A DNA stretch of 64,000 nt from Dryomyza anilis (Eukaryota > Arthropoda > Insecta > Diptera > Dryomyzidae): positions 2,880,501 through 2,944,500 of the forward strand of contig OX638130.1 of the NCBI GenBank assembly GCA_951804985.1, given 5' to 3'. The notes beneath the pieces are model-generated. The model was not told where the DNA came from. It did not search any database and worked only from the letters and a program-made list of their open reading frames with translations. Shown one piece after another: positions 24,131 through 36,012 of this stretch (the first letter of the stretch is position 1; every line of letters starts with the position of its first letter). The position numbers and the translations under genes were made by a program.

Positions 24131-24779
24131 CTACGTAGAAAATGAAAAATAATTCCTTAGAAACCCAATGCCTAATGAACACAGCTCGATTGGTAATTTC
24201 CGTAGGGTAAAGTATTGGCACTTTACAACTTTCCTTTGTTTTTCGTAAACTATGCAGTTATTATTATTTTTGTAAATTGCTATATAAATGCTGACCAACA
24301 GTAAAAAGCAGCTCAAAGTCTAGATAAATGTTTGGCATTGCGTGAGTTTAGGGTTTGGCCCATATTTCCGCGCTTTTTATAGAGATTTTCGTAGATTAGT
24401 TATGTAGCCTGCGTGAAAAGTTGTAATAATTATGTGTTAATTTTGAGAGCAACCAGTTTTATGAGGTTCTTAGGGGTTGTGTTGCTTCTGTGTCAAATGA
24501 GCTGTCATTATGTGCAGGGTGCGTTGCTTACCTTGTTTTCTAGTAGTAGTTGGTGTTATAAATGGTTTTGAGGCGCAATACCGGAGCTGCAATTAAAAAT
24601 TGACGAGAGAAGAGAAATGCATTAGTTAATGAAGTTATTATAGGTATGATTATAAAGTTTTTTTTTAGATTATAACTATAATATTACGACGAATTTAGTT
24701 AATTAGTTTAAATTTTTTAATCTTTAAATTTTAATTAAATTAAAAATTGGAGCCGTATATTATTATTAATAATAATTTA
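24131..24779. other. Unique DNA, nothing recognised
   Basis: A mildly G+C-richer stretch lies at 24,330-24,560. No ORF or repeat can be supported. Confidence 0.4.
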
Positions 24780-25930
24780 TGGGGTAGAAATGTTTCGTGG
24801 ACAAAATATTTTAGGGGTAAAAATATCTTTGAGGAGAAATGGCTTTCAGAAGATTGTCAGGGGAGGAATTTTCCGGGAAGGATTTGTTTCCCGTAATAGT
24901 TGACGGGAATAAACTCGAGTAAAATTGTCTCTATAAGAATTGTGTTCGGATAAAGTTGACTCAGAAATTGATTATCTCATTGAATAATTATTCGGGAAAT
25001 ATTTGTCGTCTAAAAAAGTACTGAGAAGTACTGTTTCGTGAAAGAAATGTCTTAGAAAAGAATTAAATCGAGAAAAAATGTCTCAGAGAAGACTTTTCAG
25101 AGGAGGAGTTTTCCATGAAAAATTGGTTTCCGGAAATTATTGACCGGGAAAGAATGGTATCGGAAAGTTTTGAGGAATAATTATCTGAGAAAAAATTATC
25201 TGAGGACGTCAGAAGAGAAATCGTCCGGAAAAAATATGATTGTCCTAGAATGAAATGATCGGAAAGAATTGTACTTCAAAAGAATTTTCATAGAGATTAA
25301 TTTTCCGGAAAAAGAATAGTCTTCTGTGAAATTTACTCCGGAAATAATTCTTTCGGGGTCGAATTGTCTATGGTAAGTGTTGTCTCCGAAATATAAAAGA
25401 ATAAGAGGAATTCTCTGTAGATAGAATTAACTCAAGGAAGGATTTTTTTCTAGAAGAATTGTCTTTGGGAAATATTGTCTCTAGGAATAATTACTCGGAG
25501 AAGAATTAATCTCTGGATAAATTGTATTTCTGAGAAGAATTGATTTTAGGAAAAGTTGCCAGGGAAAAGATTCTATCCGGTTAGAATTGTCATAGAGAAG
25601 AATTTGTTTGTGGAAAAGTTGACCGAGAATAGTTATCTTCTGAATGTATTGTCCGGGAAAATTTGTCTCAGGAAGGTGTTGTCTTAGGAAGTAATTCTGG
25701 GAGAATAATGTTTAGGGAACGGATGGTCTCGGAGAAATATAATTTTGGGAGAGGATTTAATATGGAAGATATTGTCTGTGGAAGTATTTCTGGGGGAATA
25801 TTGTTTAGAGGACAAATGGACGCGGGGAAATATCATTTTGAGAGCTTTGTTCGAAAAAGAATTAACTTAGGAAAGAGATGTCTCCAAGAAGAGATGCCTC
25901 CAAGAAGAGATGTCTCCAAACCATTTATTC
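24780..25930. repeat. Degenerate purine-rich array of GAATTGTCT/GGAA words, locus 1
   Basis: Short words GAATTGTC, GTTTCC, GGGAAGAATT and CTCGGGAA recur throughout with irregular spacing of 15-25 bp on a purine-rich plus strand. The 102-codon ORF at 25,663-25,971 is a chance opening in it. The related array at 28.1-29.3 kb shares the words and strand bias. Confidence 0.65.
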
Positions 25931-26254
25931 TAAATTCAAATTTCATCCGGAATTTCCACATAATTTCCTAATATGACTCGACGTAATCTGATAATGATTT
26001 TCATATTATTTTTTAATCTCGACAGTTTTACGTTCTCATCCGGAATTTTCGATTTACCACGACTTAACCTTATAATTATTTCCTTAATTTAGTGTTTATT
26101 GTATATGCCAACATATAACTTATAATGCTGCTACCCCTAGTAAATACTTGAGAAATATTGATTCTCAAGTGTTTAATGTAATCTACAGCCTAAGCACTGA
26201 GCAGGGTTGCCAGGTGCACCCCAACCCCTGCTGTTCAGCATACACATAATATTT
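25931..26254. other. Unique DNA upstream of a candidate first exon
   Basis: Mostly AT-rich. From about 26,195 the composition rises in G+C, with CAGGGTTGCCAGGTGCACC. A TATTTAT word near 26,250 could serve as a weak TATA element. Confidence 0.3.
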
Positions 26255-26269
26255 ATCACTTCATTGTTT

Positions 26270-26407
26270 CGACGAGTAGTCGCCGTCGGTAGTTATTCGA
26301 TAGTGATAAAAAACGGAAACCACTCGAAAATTGACTTAAGTGCATTTTGTAGATTGAAAGGCTTAAAACTTAAGTGGCTTCAGAAGAGGACACTTGATAA
26401 AGTGAAG
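26270..26407 (+). other. Candidate untranslated first exon with GTAAGA donor
   Basis: A G+C-richer, A-rich-sense segment (GACGAGTAGTCGCCGTCGG..., AAAAAACGGAAACCACTCG...) runs without an ATG to a strong 5' splice site, AAG|GTAAGA at 26,408. This is what untranslated first exons of fly genes with large introns look like. A TATTTAT word lies about 30 bp before the TCGGTAGTT at 26,286. There is no transcript evidence, no downstream exon that I can pair with it, and the exact 5' end is a guess. Confidence 0.3.
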
Positions 26408-28079
26408 GTAAGATTAAATAAATTGCTAAAGAAAAGGGGTGGGAAATGTAAATAATTATTGGGTCTAAATAAAAACCATTTTTGTTTGTATTTATAATAA
26501 TGAAGAAATACAATAAATGATGAGTTTATAAAAAAAGAAAAAATGCTTTAACATTTACGGCCCCAATTTGTGTTCATTGCCTAATATTTTTGCTGTGCTT
26601 TTCCTATTTATTTTTGTGTTTATATATTGTCTTAATAAGTCTAGCATAAAGCCTATGAAAACCTAATGAAGAGTAACACGTGACCTAATAAATAGTGGTT
26701 CCCAAATAAGGCGACCCTTCTGATGTGTCTACAAAATATTTCAACAACATCAACTCAATGAAAAAATATTGATTAATCATTAAGTGGCGATGTCTACAAA
26801 ACCCTATGAGAAAATTTAGCATTTGTGAGTACGTCAAAACTTTGTTCTCAATATACTAAAATTGAAATGCAGTCAAATGAAGCCTAAAGTAGAACATAAC
26901 GTAAACCCTAGAAAATTATGTCATATGCGTTAACGTTTGGGGAATTTCATTTTATGCTTCGAGTGGCGCCAAATTCGGAAATGTGTACATTTCAGAAGTT
27001 ATTGCTTAAGTTTATTTTTATTTTTTTTTAGGTTGACCTACTCTTCAGACGCCAAAAAGAGGGTTGTTGTAAAAGTATACAATAAAAATATTATGAATAA
27101 TATAATTTTTTTTTGCATAACAAAACATTGTGGAATTTTTATTAATATTTATTGTGGTTTAAGTTTTGCTACTCCCGTTATTTATGATTGTAATTTATGC
27201 AGTTATTTGTTAAATAACAAAAAAAATTATATTTTATTGTAAAAATACATTTTGTTTATCACTTGTAAATCATAACAATAGTAAATATGGCAACGCTGCA
27301 CCTTTGTTTACACTGGAAACACTGACAACGACAGCATGCACTGTTTACAGACTGTCAGTGGTATTTGTTTGGTTAGACGATATCGTTAATGCGCATTTTG
27401 CGTTATTGGTAATAAGGTTTTTTTATTATAAAAAAATAATAAAATGCAGCAAAATATATATTTTTGCATGTAAAACAACCCTATTTAATAAATGCAAAAA
27501 ATAAAAATGCTACTTCGTTGAAACAAAAGAAAATGCCTTTGACATCATGTGCCTGTCACACTCTATATAACGCCCCCCACTCATTCAAGTGTCAACCATT
27601 GACGTCGCACTAATGAATCCTTGTCTATTGTACAGGCAGGCAAGTCTATGTCTGGTTTTGGTAGAGCTCTTCCGTTGTTGCCTGTCAGAAACTTTTTGTC
27701 TGCAAAGTAATTGTCAGGCCGACATTGTTGTGCCGAGAATGTCTGACATTGCAAAATCATATGTGCAAAAGACAGAGTTTCAAGGGTAGTTTCTGGAAGT
27801 TCTTAAAGTATTACGGTATAAATATTTCCACTCTCTTTAAAATAGACATAAGAAAATGAATAAATATACAATTTCCATTTGACAGCAATATTACGCATAC
27901 ATTAATATTCCATGAATTCTATTTTGAAAAAAATAATCTGATACAGAATGCTGAATAACAAGTTCTATAATTTTAAAATACCTACAGACTGATATATTAG
28001 AAAATCTGGAATTTTTGACATATTAAAAACGTCTGAAATTGTCTAGGATTCGGCCAATTCTTCCCAGACAATGTAACAT
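26408..28079. other. Unique DNA with a G+C-richer island at 27.28-27.78 kb
   Basis: The stretch 26,408-27,270 is AT-rich and featureless. The island 27,290-27,790 holds GCAACGCTGC, CTGTCAGTGG, GATATCGTTAATGCGC and a CTATATAACGCC TATA-like word near 27,564. Several short ORFs in the island have no splice or family support. It may be regulatory or a decayed exon. Confidence 0.3.
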
Positions 28080-29290
28080 TTATTTCCCGACAATTTTTAC
28101 TTGAAAAATCATTGGAAACTGTCACAGAAAAGACTTGTTTCGGAGATAAAATTTTCCATAAAATAATTGTAGCGCCATATTTTTTTTTTAGGTTAAGAAT
28201 TGTTTCGACGAAGTATTATGTCAGGAAAATAGAATTGTTTTGGCTACGAATTGTCTAGGGAAAATATATGGCTTGGTGAAGAATTTTCCGTGAATGAAAT
28301 ATCGGAAAATTGTTTTGAGTAAGAATTATCTCGAAGTAGAATTGTCTCGGGTAAAATTGTCTGGGTAAAGAATTCCCTTTGAAAGAATTATTGGGAAAGA
28401 ATGGTTTTGGTTAAAAATTGTCTTAGAATAGAATTGTCTAGGGGAAATATATGGTTCGGTGAAGAATTTTCCGTGAAAGAAATGTCGGAAAAGAAGTTTT
28501 TGAGTAAGATTTATCTCGAAGAAGAATTGTATCGCGAAAAATTGTCTCCATGAAAAATTTCCCCCGATAGAATTGTCGGGAAAGAATGGTTTTGGATAAG
28601 AATTGTCTAGGGGAAAAAGTTGACTCGGTGAAGATTTATACGCAAAAGAAATATCGGTAAAAAATTGTTTCGAAGATGAACTGTCTAAGTGGAAAATTTA
28701 GTCGTTGAAGAACTGTCCATGAAATAATTGTCAAAAAAGACATATTTTGTATAAGTATTGTCTCGGGAAGAATTTTGTGTAAAGTAATTGTCGGAAAATA
28801 AATTTTTAGGGGTGGTTTGTGTCAGAAAGCATTTTACGTGTATTGCTGGACTAATCACTTTCTGGGAGAAAAATTGTCTAGGGGAAAATAAAACGGTGAA
28901 CAATTGTCCGTGAAATAAATATGGGGAAAGAATTGTTTTGGGTCAGAATTGTCCGTGAAATAACTGTCGGGACAGAATTTTTTAGGGAAAGAATTGTCTC
29001 GTAGAATGAAAGAATTGTCATGAAGTAATAGTTTTAGGTAAGAATTATTTTGTAGAAGAATTGTTTACGGGATAAATTGAATCGGTGATGAATTATCCGT
29101 GAAAAACTTGTAGGGAATGAAATGTTTTAGGTAAGAATTGTATTGGAACAAAAATGTCTCGAGGAAAAATCATATCGATGAAGAGTTATACAGAAAATTC
29201 TTTCAATTGTTTTGAGTAAGATTATCTTGGGAAAATAATGTCTGGAAAAGAATTGTCTAAAAAAATAATTGTCTATGTATGAAGGTATAG
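28080..29290. repeat. Degenerate purine-rich array of GAATTGTCT words, locus 2, with ~180-bp higher order
   Basis: The same vocabulary as locus 1. In addition, a longer ordered block (ATTGTCTAGGGGAAA, TCGGTGAAGAATTTTCCGTG, AAATRTCGGAAAA, GTAAGAWTTATCTCGAAG, GGGAAAGAATGGTTTTGG) repeats with starts near 28,250, 28,434 and 28,604, giving a higher-order period of about 170-185 bp. No coding role. Confidence 0.7.
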
Positions 29291-30244
29291 CGTTCGTATT
29301 TTCCGGCAAAAAATTTCTAATCAATACAAATATAAAAATAAGTGTTATGATCAACACCTCAAAAACACATTCAAAAAGTAATTTTTGACAACAAAGCATA
29401 AAGCATAATATATATATGTAAAATAAAATATAAACAAAACAATAAAATATTTGTAGATCCCCTTACTGTCCTCTACAACATATGCAAATGAGCAATTAAT
29501 TAAAATTCTTTTAGACTCCAACACTAACTCATGTCGAACATTCGAAAAATACAAATTAGTTTTAAGAACGTGTAACAAAAGTCTATATAATAAAACCTAT
29601 TACCATATAAAAAATTACCATTTTAAAATTATCTCCTGGAATAGAGGGTTGTTGGTTTTCGGCAAAAGGGTAGTTAATACTTTAAAGTTTAAACAATGCT
29701 ACAACAATTCAAAAAATTGTTAATACTGAATTGTATAATTGTTGTTGCCACCACAAATTTAAAATATGCCATTTCTCCTGTCAATCCCACATGTTACTAG
29801 AAATTAAAATTGTCAATCTTTGGGGAAATAAATTTCAAACTTTTAACAATTTCTTTAATTTGAAATGTAGCTGCCAGCAGTCGCTTTAAAGTGCTTTAAG
29901 GGTGCTTGGAAAACTGCGCTAAAGGCACGCTAAAGGCAGGCTAAAGGCTGATTGCCAGACCTACCCTTAGCTACTTTTAATTAATGAATGACAACTGAGA
30001 GGAAGTATTGTGTGTGTTCGCAATGCACAAATGTGCATTTTATAGACAAAGGTCGTTGCTGTTTCACACCAGAGTGCTAATGCACCAGAGTGCAATATTT
30101 GTTATAGTGAGGCATATATGGGACATGGTAACACGATATAAATGGGGTTGGGAAATTTTAATTTGGGAAATTCTTTAAATGTTGATGATGGCAAAGAGAT
30201 GATGACAAATAGATAAAATAAGCATGTTTTCAAAATTAAAGCTA
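29291..30244. other. Unique DNA with a short GCTAAAGGC tandem
   Basis: Mostly AT-rich. At about 29,917-29,948 the word GCTAAAGGC occurs three times head to tail with 11-12 bp spacing. No gene supported. Confidence 0.5.
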
Positions 30245-32035
30245 TTAGAAATTGAATTTTTCACTAAAAATTTAATTTTCACTAAAAATTCAAACTTTCA
30301 CTAAAAAATTCAAAATTTCACTAAAAATTCAAATTATCACTAAAAATTAAAATTTTCACTAAAAATTAAAATTTTCACTAAAAATTCAATTTTTCACTAA
30401 TAATTAAATTTTTCACTAAAAATTCTATTTTTCACTAAAAATTCTATTTTTCACTAAAAATTCAGTTTTTCACTAAAAATTCTTTTTTTCACTAAAAATT
30501 CTTTTTTTCACTAAAAATTCAATTTTTCACTAAAAATTCAATTTTTCACTAAAAATTCAATTTTTCACTAAAAATTCAATTTTTCACTAAAAATTCAATT
30601 TTTCACTAAAAATTCAAATTTTCACTAAAAATTCAAATTTTCACTAAAAATTCTATTTTTCATTAAAAATTCAATTTTTCACTAAAAATTCAATTTTTCA
30701 CTAAAAATTCAATTTTTCACTAAAAATTCAATTTTTCACTAAAAATTCAATTTTTCACTAAAAATTCAATTTTTCACTAAAAATTCAATTTTTCACTAAA
30801 AATTCAATTTTTCACTAAAAATTCAATTTTTCACTAAAAATTCAATTTTTCACTAAAAATTCAATTTTTCACTAAAAATTCAATTTTTTATTAAAAACTC
30901 ATTTTTTCACTAATAATTCAATTTTTCACTAAAAATTCAATTTTATCACTAAAAATTCAATTTTTCACTATAAATTCAATTTTTCACTAAAAAATAAAAA
31001 TGAATTTGTAGAAAATTTAATTTTTTGTTGAAAAATTTGATTTCTCACTAAAAATTAGTTAAAAAATTAATATATTTTTATCGAAAAATTAAATTTTTAG
31101 TGAACATTTGAATTCATAGTAAAAATTTCCATTTATAATGACAAATTTAATTTTTAGTGAAAATGATAAATTAAATTTTTAGTGACAAATTGAATTTTTA
31201 GTGAAAAATTAAAGTGTTAGTAATAATTGAATTTTTAGTGAAAAATTGAATTTTTAGTGAAAATTTGTATTTTAGTGAAAAATTTAATTTTTAGTGAAAA
31301 ATTGAATTTTTTTAGTGAAAAATTGAATTTTTAGTGAAAAATTGAATTTTTAGTGAAAATTTAAATTTTAAGTGAAAAATTGAATTTTTAGTGAAAAATT
31401 GAATTTTCAGTGAATTTTTTAGTGAAAAATTAAATTTTTAGTGAAAAATTGAATTTTTAGTGAAAAATTGAATTTTAGAGAAAATTTGAATTTTTAGTGA
31501 AAATTTGAATTTTTAGTGAAAAATTGAATTTATAGTGAAAAATTGAATTTTTAGCGATAAAATTTAATTTTTAGTGAAAAATTGAATTTTAGTGATAAAA
31601 TTAAATTTTTAGTGAAAAATTGAATTATTAGTGAAAAAATGAGTTTTTCATTAAAAATTCAATTTTTTCACTAAAAATTCAAATTATTACTATAAATTAA
31701 AATTTCCCCTAAAAATTCAAAATTTCACTAAAAATTCACAATTTCACTAAAAATTCAGTTATTCACTAAAAAAATTCAATTTTTCACTAAAAATTCAGTT
31801 TTTCATTAAAAATTCAATTTTTCACTAAAAATTCAATTTTTCAATAAAAATTCAAATTTTCACTAAAAATTCAATTTTTCACTAAAAATTCAAATTTTCA
31901 CTAAAAATTCAATTTTTCATTAAAAATTAAATTTTTAATTAAAAACTCAATTTTTAACTGAAAAATTTAATTTTCACTAAAAAGGATTTATTCACTAAAA
32001 ATTCAATATTAACTAAAATTTTAAATTTTAGTAAA
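30245..32035. repeat. 19-bp palindromic minisatellite, locus 3, blocks in alternating orientation
   Basis: Block 1 (about 30,245-31,000) reads CACTAAAAATTCAATTTTT. Block 2 (about 31,070-31,635) reads the reverse complement AAAAATTGAATTTTTAGTG. Block 3 (about 31,640-32,035) returns to the first orientation. Block 1 has the most uniform core (30,500-30,890). Opposed blocks of several hundred bases could fold into a long imperfect hairpin in RNA or single-stranded DNA. Confidence 0.95.
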
Positions 32036-32555
32036 TATTTTAATATTTCCTACAAATTCATTTTATTTTTTTATTTAAATTTTTAATTAAACCAATTTAA
32101 TAATTCAACAAATTAAATTTTAATATTGCAATACATGATCGAAATATAGTGCTGAAAATATTAAATGTCATTTGCACGATAAATGCATCTTCTTCATTCA
32201 TTTACTTGAAAGATCAACAAAATTGATTGACAAAGTCAAAAGCGCACATGTGTCAGTGGTCAGTGGCCCCGACGCCCATTAAATCAACTGAAAATGCAAA
32301 TTTTACTGCCAGCTGTAAAAATAAATTCAGTCCAAAGCCAATAAACTTGTGACCAACATGGTTGCTTGATGCATAAATTCGTAGTCTAGACGACGCTGGA
32401 ACCTTCGATGAAGTCAATACATGCACGGCTTACCGTCGGCATTCGTTAGATAAACACTTAGAAAATTAAATGTGCATCGATTGATACAGTTTGTGATGCA
32501 ACAACTGCAGGCAATAGTTGAATTATAGACTGTCAAATACTTTATACAATACTCG
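32036..32555. other. Unique DNA, moderately G+C-rich from 32.24 kb
   Basis: The segment 32,240-32,540 (GTGGTCAGTGGCCCCGACGCCC..., CTAGACGACGCTGGAACC...) is non-repetitive and less AT-rich. No ORF is supported. Confidence 0.35.
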
Positions 32556-32694
32556 TTCTATACATCTTTCAATGGGTTTTGCAAATAAAATAAATAAAAT
32601 ACCACCTCTCACAAGTGTCTTTATCTATGATCATAAAGAAAGACACTTGTGAATTATTTATTTTATTTGCAGTACCCATTGAAAGATATAGAAT
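32556..32694. ncRNA. Long imperfect hairpin (hpRNA-like or tiny MITE)
   Basis: The left arm contains TCTTTCAATGGG, TTTGCAAATAAAATAAAT and CACAAGTGTCTTT. The right arm carries their inverted copies (AAAGACACTTGTG, ATTTATTTTATTTGCA, CCCATTGAAAGA). Arms of about 60 nt face each other across a short ATCTATGATCATA loop, with a few bulges near the middle. The structure could be a MITE relic or a source of small RNAs; sequence alone cannot decide, and no promoter is visible. Confidence 0.5.
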
Positions 32695-33589
32695 AGATAG
32701 AAGTGAAAAAATAGAGAAAACGTTGATAAAAAGTAGAGAAAACGTTTAGAAAATAGTTGGAAAAAAGTATGGGGGAAAAGTCTAATATAGCAACGCATAT
32801 TGTCGGCATCATTCATCCACCCATTATGCCATCCATCCATCAATCGATCTATCTGCTGTTCAGTGTCATGGTTTTCAAAATGTTATCCCGCGGCAGTGTA
32901 TTCCTTGAACTTTACTTGTGTGGTATGGCCACGCATTAAGTAATATTTCAAGGTATATAATACGCATGAAGCAATAAAAAAGGTATTCATGGAAATATTC
33001 TTGGTGGCGCGATATATTCAAGTGGAAATTCATACAGTATCTTGGCGAAGATTTGCGCAAAAAAAAATACATATTTTAAAACCAGAGGTGTGTTTAAGCA
33101 ATCTTATACGGTAATGCTTTAAAATTTCAGGGATTTGTATTAAAATTAATGGCATAATAGCTATATATACATAGGTTCAGTAAGTTTAAACTTAGTTTAA
33201 AGTTTTCACATTTTTAAAACGTCTAAAACGTCTAACTATTTACTATTTTTACTAAAATAGAAGAATGTCGTTAAATTTTACAAAAAGAAAAACATTTTAA
33301 ATATTTGTGATAAGTTACCTATGACGAAATGCTAGTTAAAACTCACGTTAAACCGGCATATTCCAGTTTTCCTTTCGAAATCGTTTAAAAATTTTGTATT
33401 CGATCGAAGTTGTAATTACAGAATTCGATTTGTCAATACAAATTAAATATATTTCCATCGTATTTAAACCGTTTTATATTTAAGAATCGAATTCAATTCG
33501 AGTTTTGATGTATACTAATTTAAAATCGAATGTGAATTTACTAACCCGCCTCTGAACGAGCATTGTAAGATTGTAATTAATAAATTACA
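32695..33589. other. Unique DNA, no gene supported
   Basis: Overlapping ORFs on both strands at 32,658-33,072 are short and unsupported. The rest is AT-rich. Confidence 0.4.
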
Positions 33590-33800
33590 ATATTATGAAC
33601 ATTCCATGATATTTTTTTCGTGTCATTTTCTACCATAAACATAACATGATTATTTTCTAACATATTTTGGGTTTTCACTATACTATGATAACTAAATGAT
33701 TGTTAATATCATATTATGATTTGTATTTACCATATTTTGATTATTACAATATTTCATGTAACCTTAACATGGTTCTTATCAACCATATTTTGAATTTTAG
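33590..33800. repeat. Degenerate CCATATTTTGA-type repeat
   Basis: CCATATTTTGATT, TATCATATTATGATT, AACATATTTTGGGTT and ACCATATTTTGAATT recur at roughly 40-55-bp spacing. The wording resembles the ACATATTTTG array at 45.9-47.6 kb. Confidence 0.5.
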
Positions 33801-34169
33801 AGAGACAATCATTTTAAAATAATATATCTACTAGAAATTTGCACAAATGTTTTTGAAGTTTTCTCTGTAAATATGCACTACTGTACTCTATAGTTTTGAA
33901 TGCATTTTGCAAATGACAGTCGACAGTATTCTGATGAAGTCGCTCGGTCGACTTCACTTCACTGCAGTATCTGTTTCATTTGTGTCAAGTACTGTCAAAG
34001 CCATTCAAATCATTCAATGTTTGGAAAAACAAAACCAAAAGACAATACTGTCGATGAACATACAACGAATACAGTATGTGCAGCGAGGGATCGGAACTAG
34101 TAACGAGTGAGAAGACTAACATTGAAAACAACAACAAATCTGCCGCTCGGCATCCGACGGCATTAATGT
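33801..34169. other. Unique G+C-richer island, unassigned
   Basis: From 33,890 to 34,160 the sequence is G+C-richer, with CGGTCGACTTCACTTCACTGC and a CAA-rich part (AACAACAACAAATC near 34,128). Two overlapping ORFs in different frames (33,900 and 33,907) are open, which argues against either being constrained. It could be an untranslated exon or promoter. Confidence 0.25.
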
Positions 34170-34945
34170 TGTTATATCCTACACCTATGAGGTACAGGGT
34201 ATATTAACTTTGTGTATATATTGTAACGCCCCTTAGCAGGCGTGTCCGGTATGGAAAAGTATATATATTCTTGATCAGCATCACTACCCGAGTCCGTTTA
34301 GCATTGTCCGTCTGTCTGTCCGTCTTGCTGTCTTGCCGTCTTGCTGTCTTGCTGTCCGAATACAGAATAACTTGAGAAATACTGATCAGAATACGATGAA
34401 ATTTCGTCTCAAAATATTTTAGCCAAAAGTAGGAACTGAGTTTGAAAATGAGCCAAATCGGTCAACGGACACGCCCCCCTCCCATACAAGTCACTTTTAT
34501 ATAACTTTTCGGAACTAATAACTCGAAAAGTATTTAAGGTATAGTTATAAAGTTTAAAAAGTATTGTTAGAATTCACCTTAAAATATGTGGTCCAAAAAT
34601 GGGCGTGATCCGCCCACTTTTTTTTCATTATTTCCCGGGTTTTCATAGTGGAAATTTGATCCGTAAATTATTAAAATCAAATCTATGAAATATTAGCCTT
34701 TCAAAATTTTAAATATAGGCGTGGTCCGCCCAATTACATTTTTCAATTTTTTTTTAGTTTTTTATACTTTATATAATTTTTTAATTTATGGTATATGAAT
34801 GTAAATTTCTGATATATAAATAATATTCTGAGGGTTAATATCCACACCAATGGTGTAGGGTATTCCATAGTCGGGCCCGACCGACTATAAAAATCCGCCC
34901 CATGTGACAGAACTTATCCATGTGACCTAACTTTCCCAACTCGTT
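34170..34945 (+). mobile_element. mini-me/DINE-1-like element, copy with complete ends
   Basis: It starts TATATCCTACACC. A TATATATATTCTTGATCAGCA segment is followed by a (GTCY)n-like tract at 34,308-34,360. It ends with GTGTAGGGTATT (inverted relative to the start) and a hairpin TAGTCGGGCCCGACCGACTA near 34,868-34,887, then the CATGTGACCTAACTTTCCC tract also found at 11.8 kb. It is diverged from the 11.8/55.0-kb pair. Non-coding. Confidence 0.72.
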
Positions 34946-35484
34946 TTTTTTTTTGTTGTTTTAAAAAAAAAAATGTAAAAAAAAATTCTGTACGACAAAA
35001 ACAACGCTTTGGTCGGAAAGCAATATATCCAACATTTTTTTTATTTTTTTTATATTAAATAATGAAAAAAAAGAAATAATAAAAAATGTTGCTCGAAAAA
35101 TAAAAAAATTAATATAAAATATTATATGATTTTCTTATACCTTTTGAATTTTTTTTTGTATATTTCAATATTAATGAAAAATCCTTTAAGTAAGAATGAT
35201 AAAAATAAATGTAAATTGCACTAAGTACTCGGTGTCATAAACAGTTCATTTCAGTATTTGAATTTTTATTGCACATCATCATAACCTCATCTTTTTGTTA
35301 TGTTTGTGTTTTGTTTTGACAGTACTTGGTGCTTTGTTGCTGTGAGCAAGACATTCATTTGATTTTCAAGAATAGAGTTGACGACAGTAAATATTTTGAA
35401 ACAAAGTGAATGGTTGGAGTGGGTTTCAAATGCACTTGTGCAGATGTCTAATATCTACTATAATATGATTATAGCGACCTTATT
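34946..35484. other. AT-rich unique DNA
   Basis: T- and A-rich runs to about 35,215. The segment 35,225-35,460 is less biased, with no ORF or repeat supported. Confidence 0.4.
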
Positions 35485-36012
35485 ATACGCTACACCTATG
35501 AGGTACAGGGTATATTAAGTTTGTGCAGATATTGTAACGCCTCTTAGGAGGCGTGTCCGGTATGGAAAAGTATATATATATATATATTCTTGATCAGCAT
35601 AACTACCCGAGTCCATTTAGCCATGGCCGTCTGTCTTGCTGTCTGACCGGATACAGAATAACTTGAAAAATACTTGTCAGAATGCAATGAAATATTGTTT
35701 TAGCCAAAAAATAGTTCTGAGTTTGAAAATGAACCACGCCCAACTCCCATACAAGTCACTTATATATAACTTTTTGGGAACCAATAACTCGAAAAGTATT
35801 AGATATATATTTATGAAATTTAAAACATACTGTTAGAATTCGAAAACATACTGTTAAAAATATATGTTCCAAAAATGGGCGTAATCCGCCCACATTTGAA
35901 TTTTTTTCATTTTTTACCGATTTTTTGTAGTGGAAATTTTAGTCGTAAATTATTAAAAATTTGCCCACCAAATTATACCACTAATATATCCACCAAGAGT
36001 GTAGGGTATTAT
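35485..36012 (+). mobile_element. mini-me/DINE-1-like element, 3'-shortened copy
   Basis: Closely related to the copy at 34.2 kb: CTACACCTATGAGGTACAGGGTATA..., CGTGTCCGGTATGGAAAAG, a TATATATATATATA tract, TTCTTGATCAGCA, a reduced GTCT tract, and GTGTAGGGTATTATAAA at the end. The terminal hairpin and some internal segments are missing. Confidence 0.7.
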
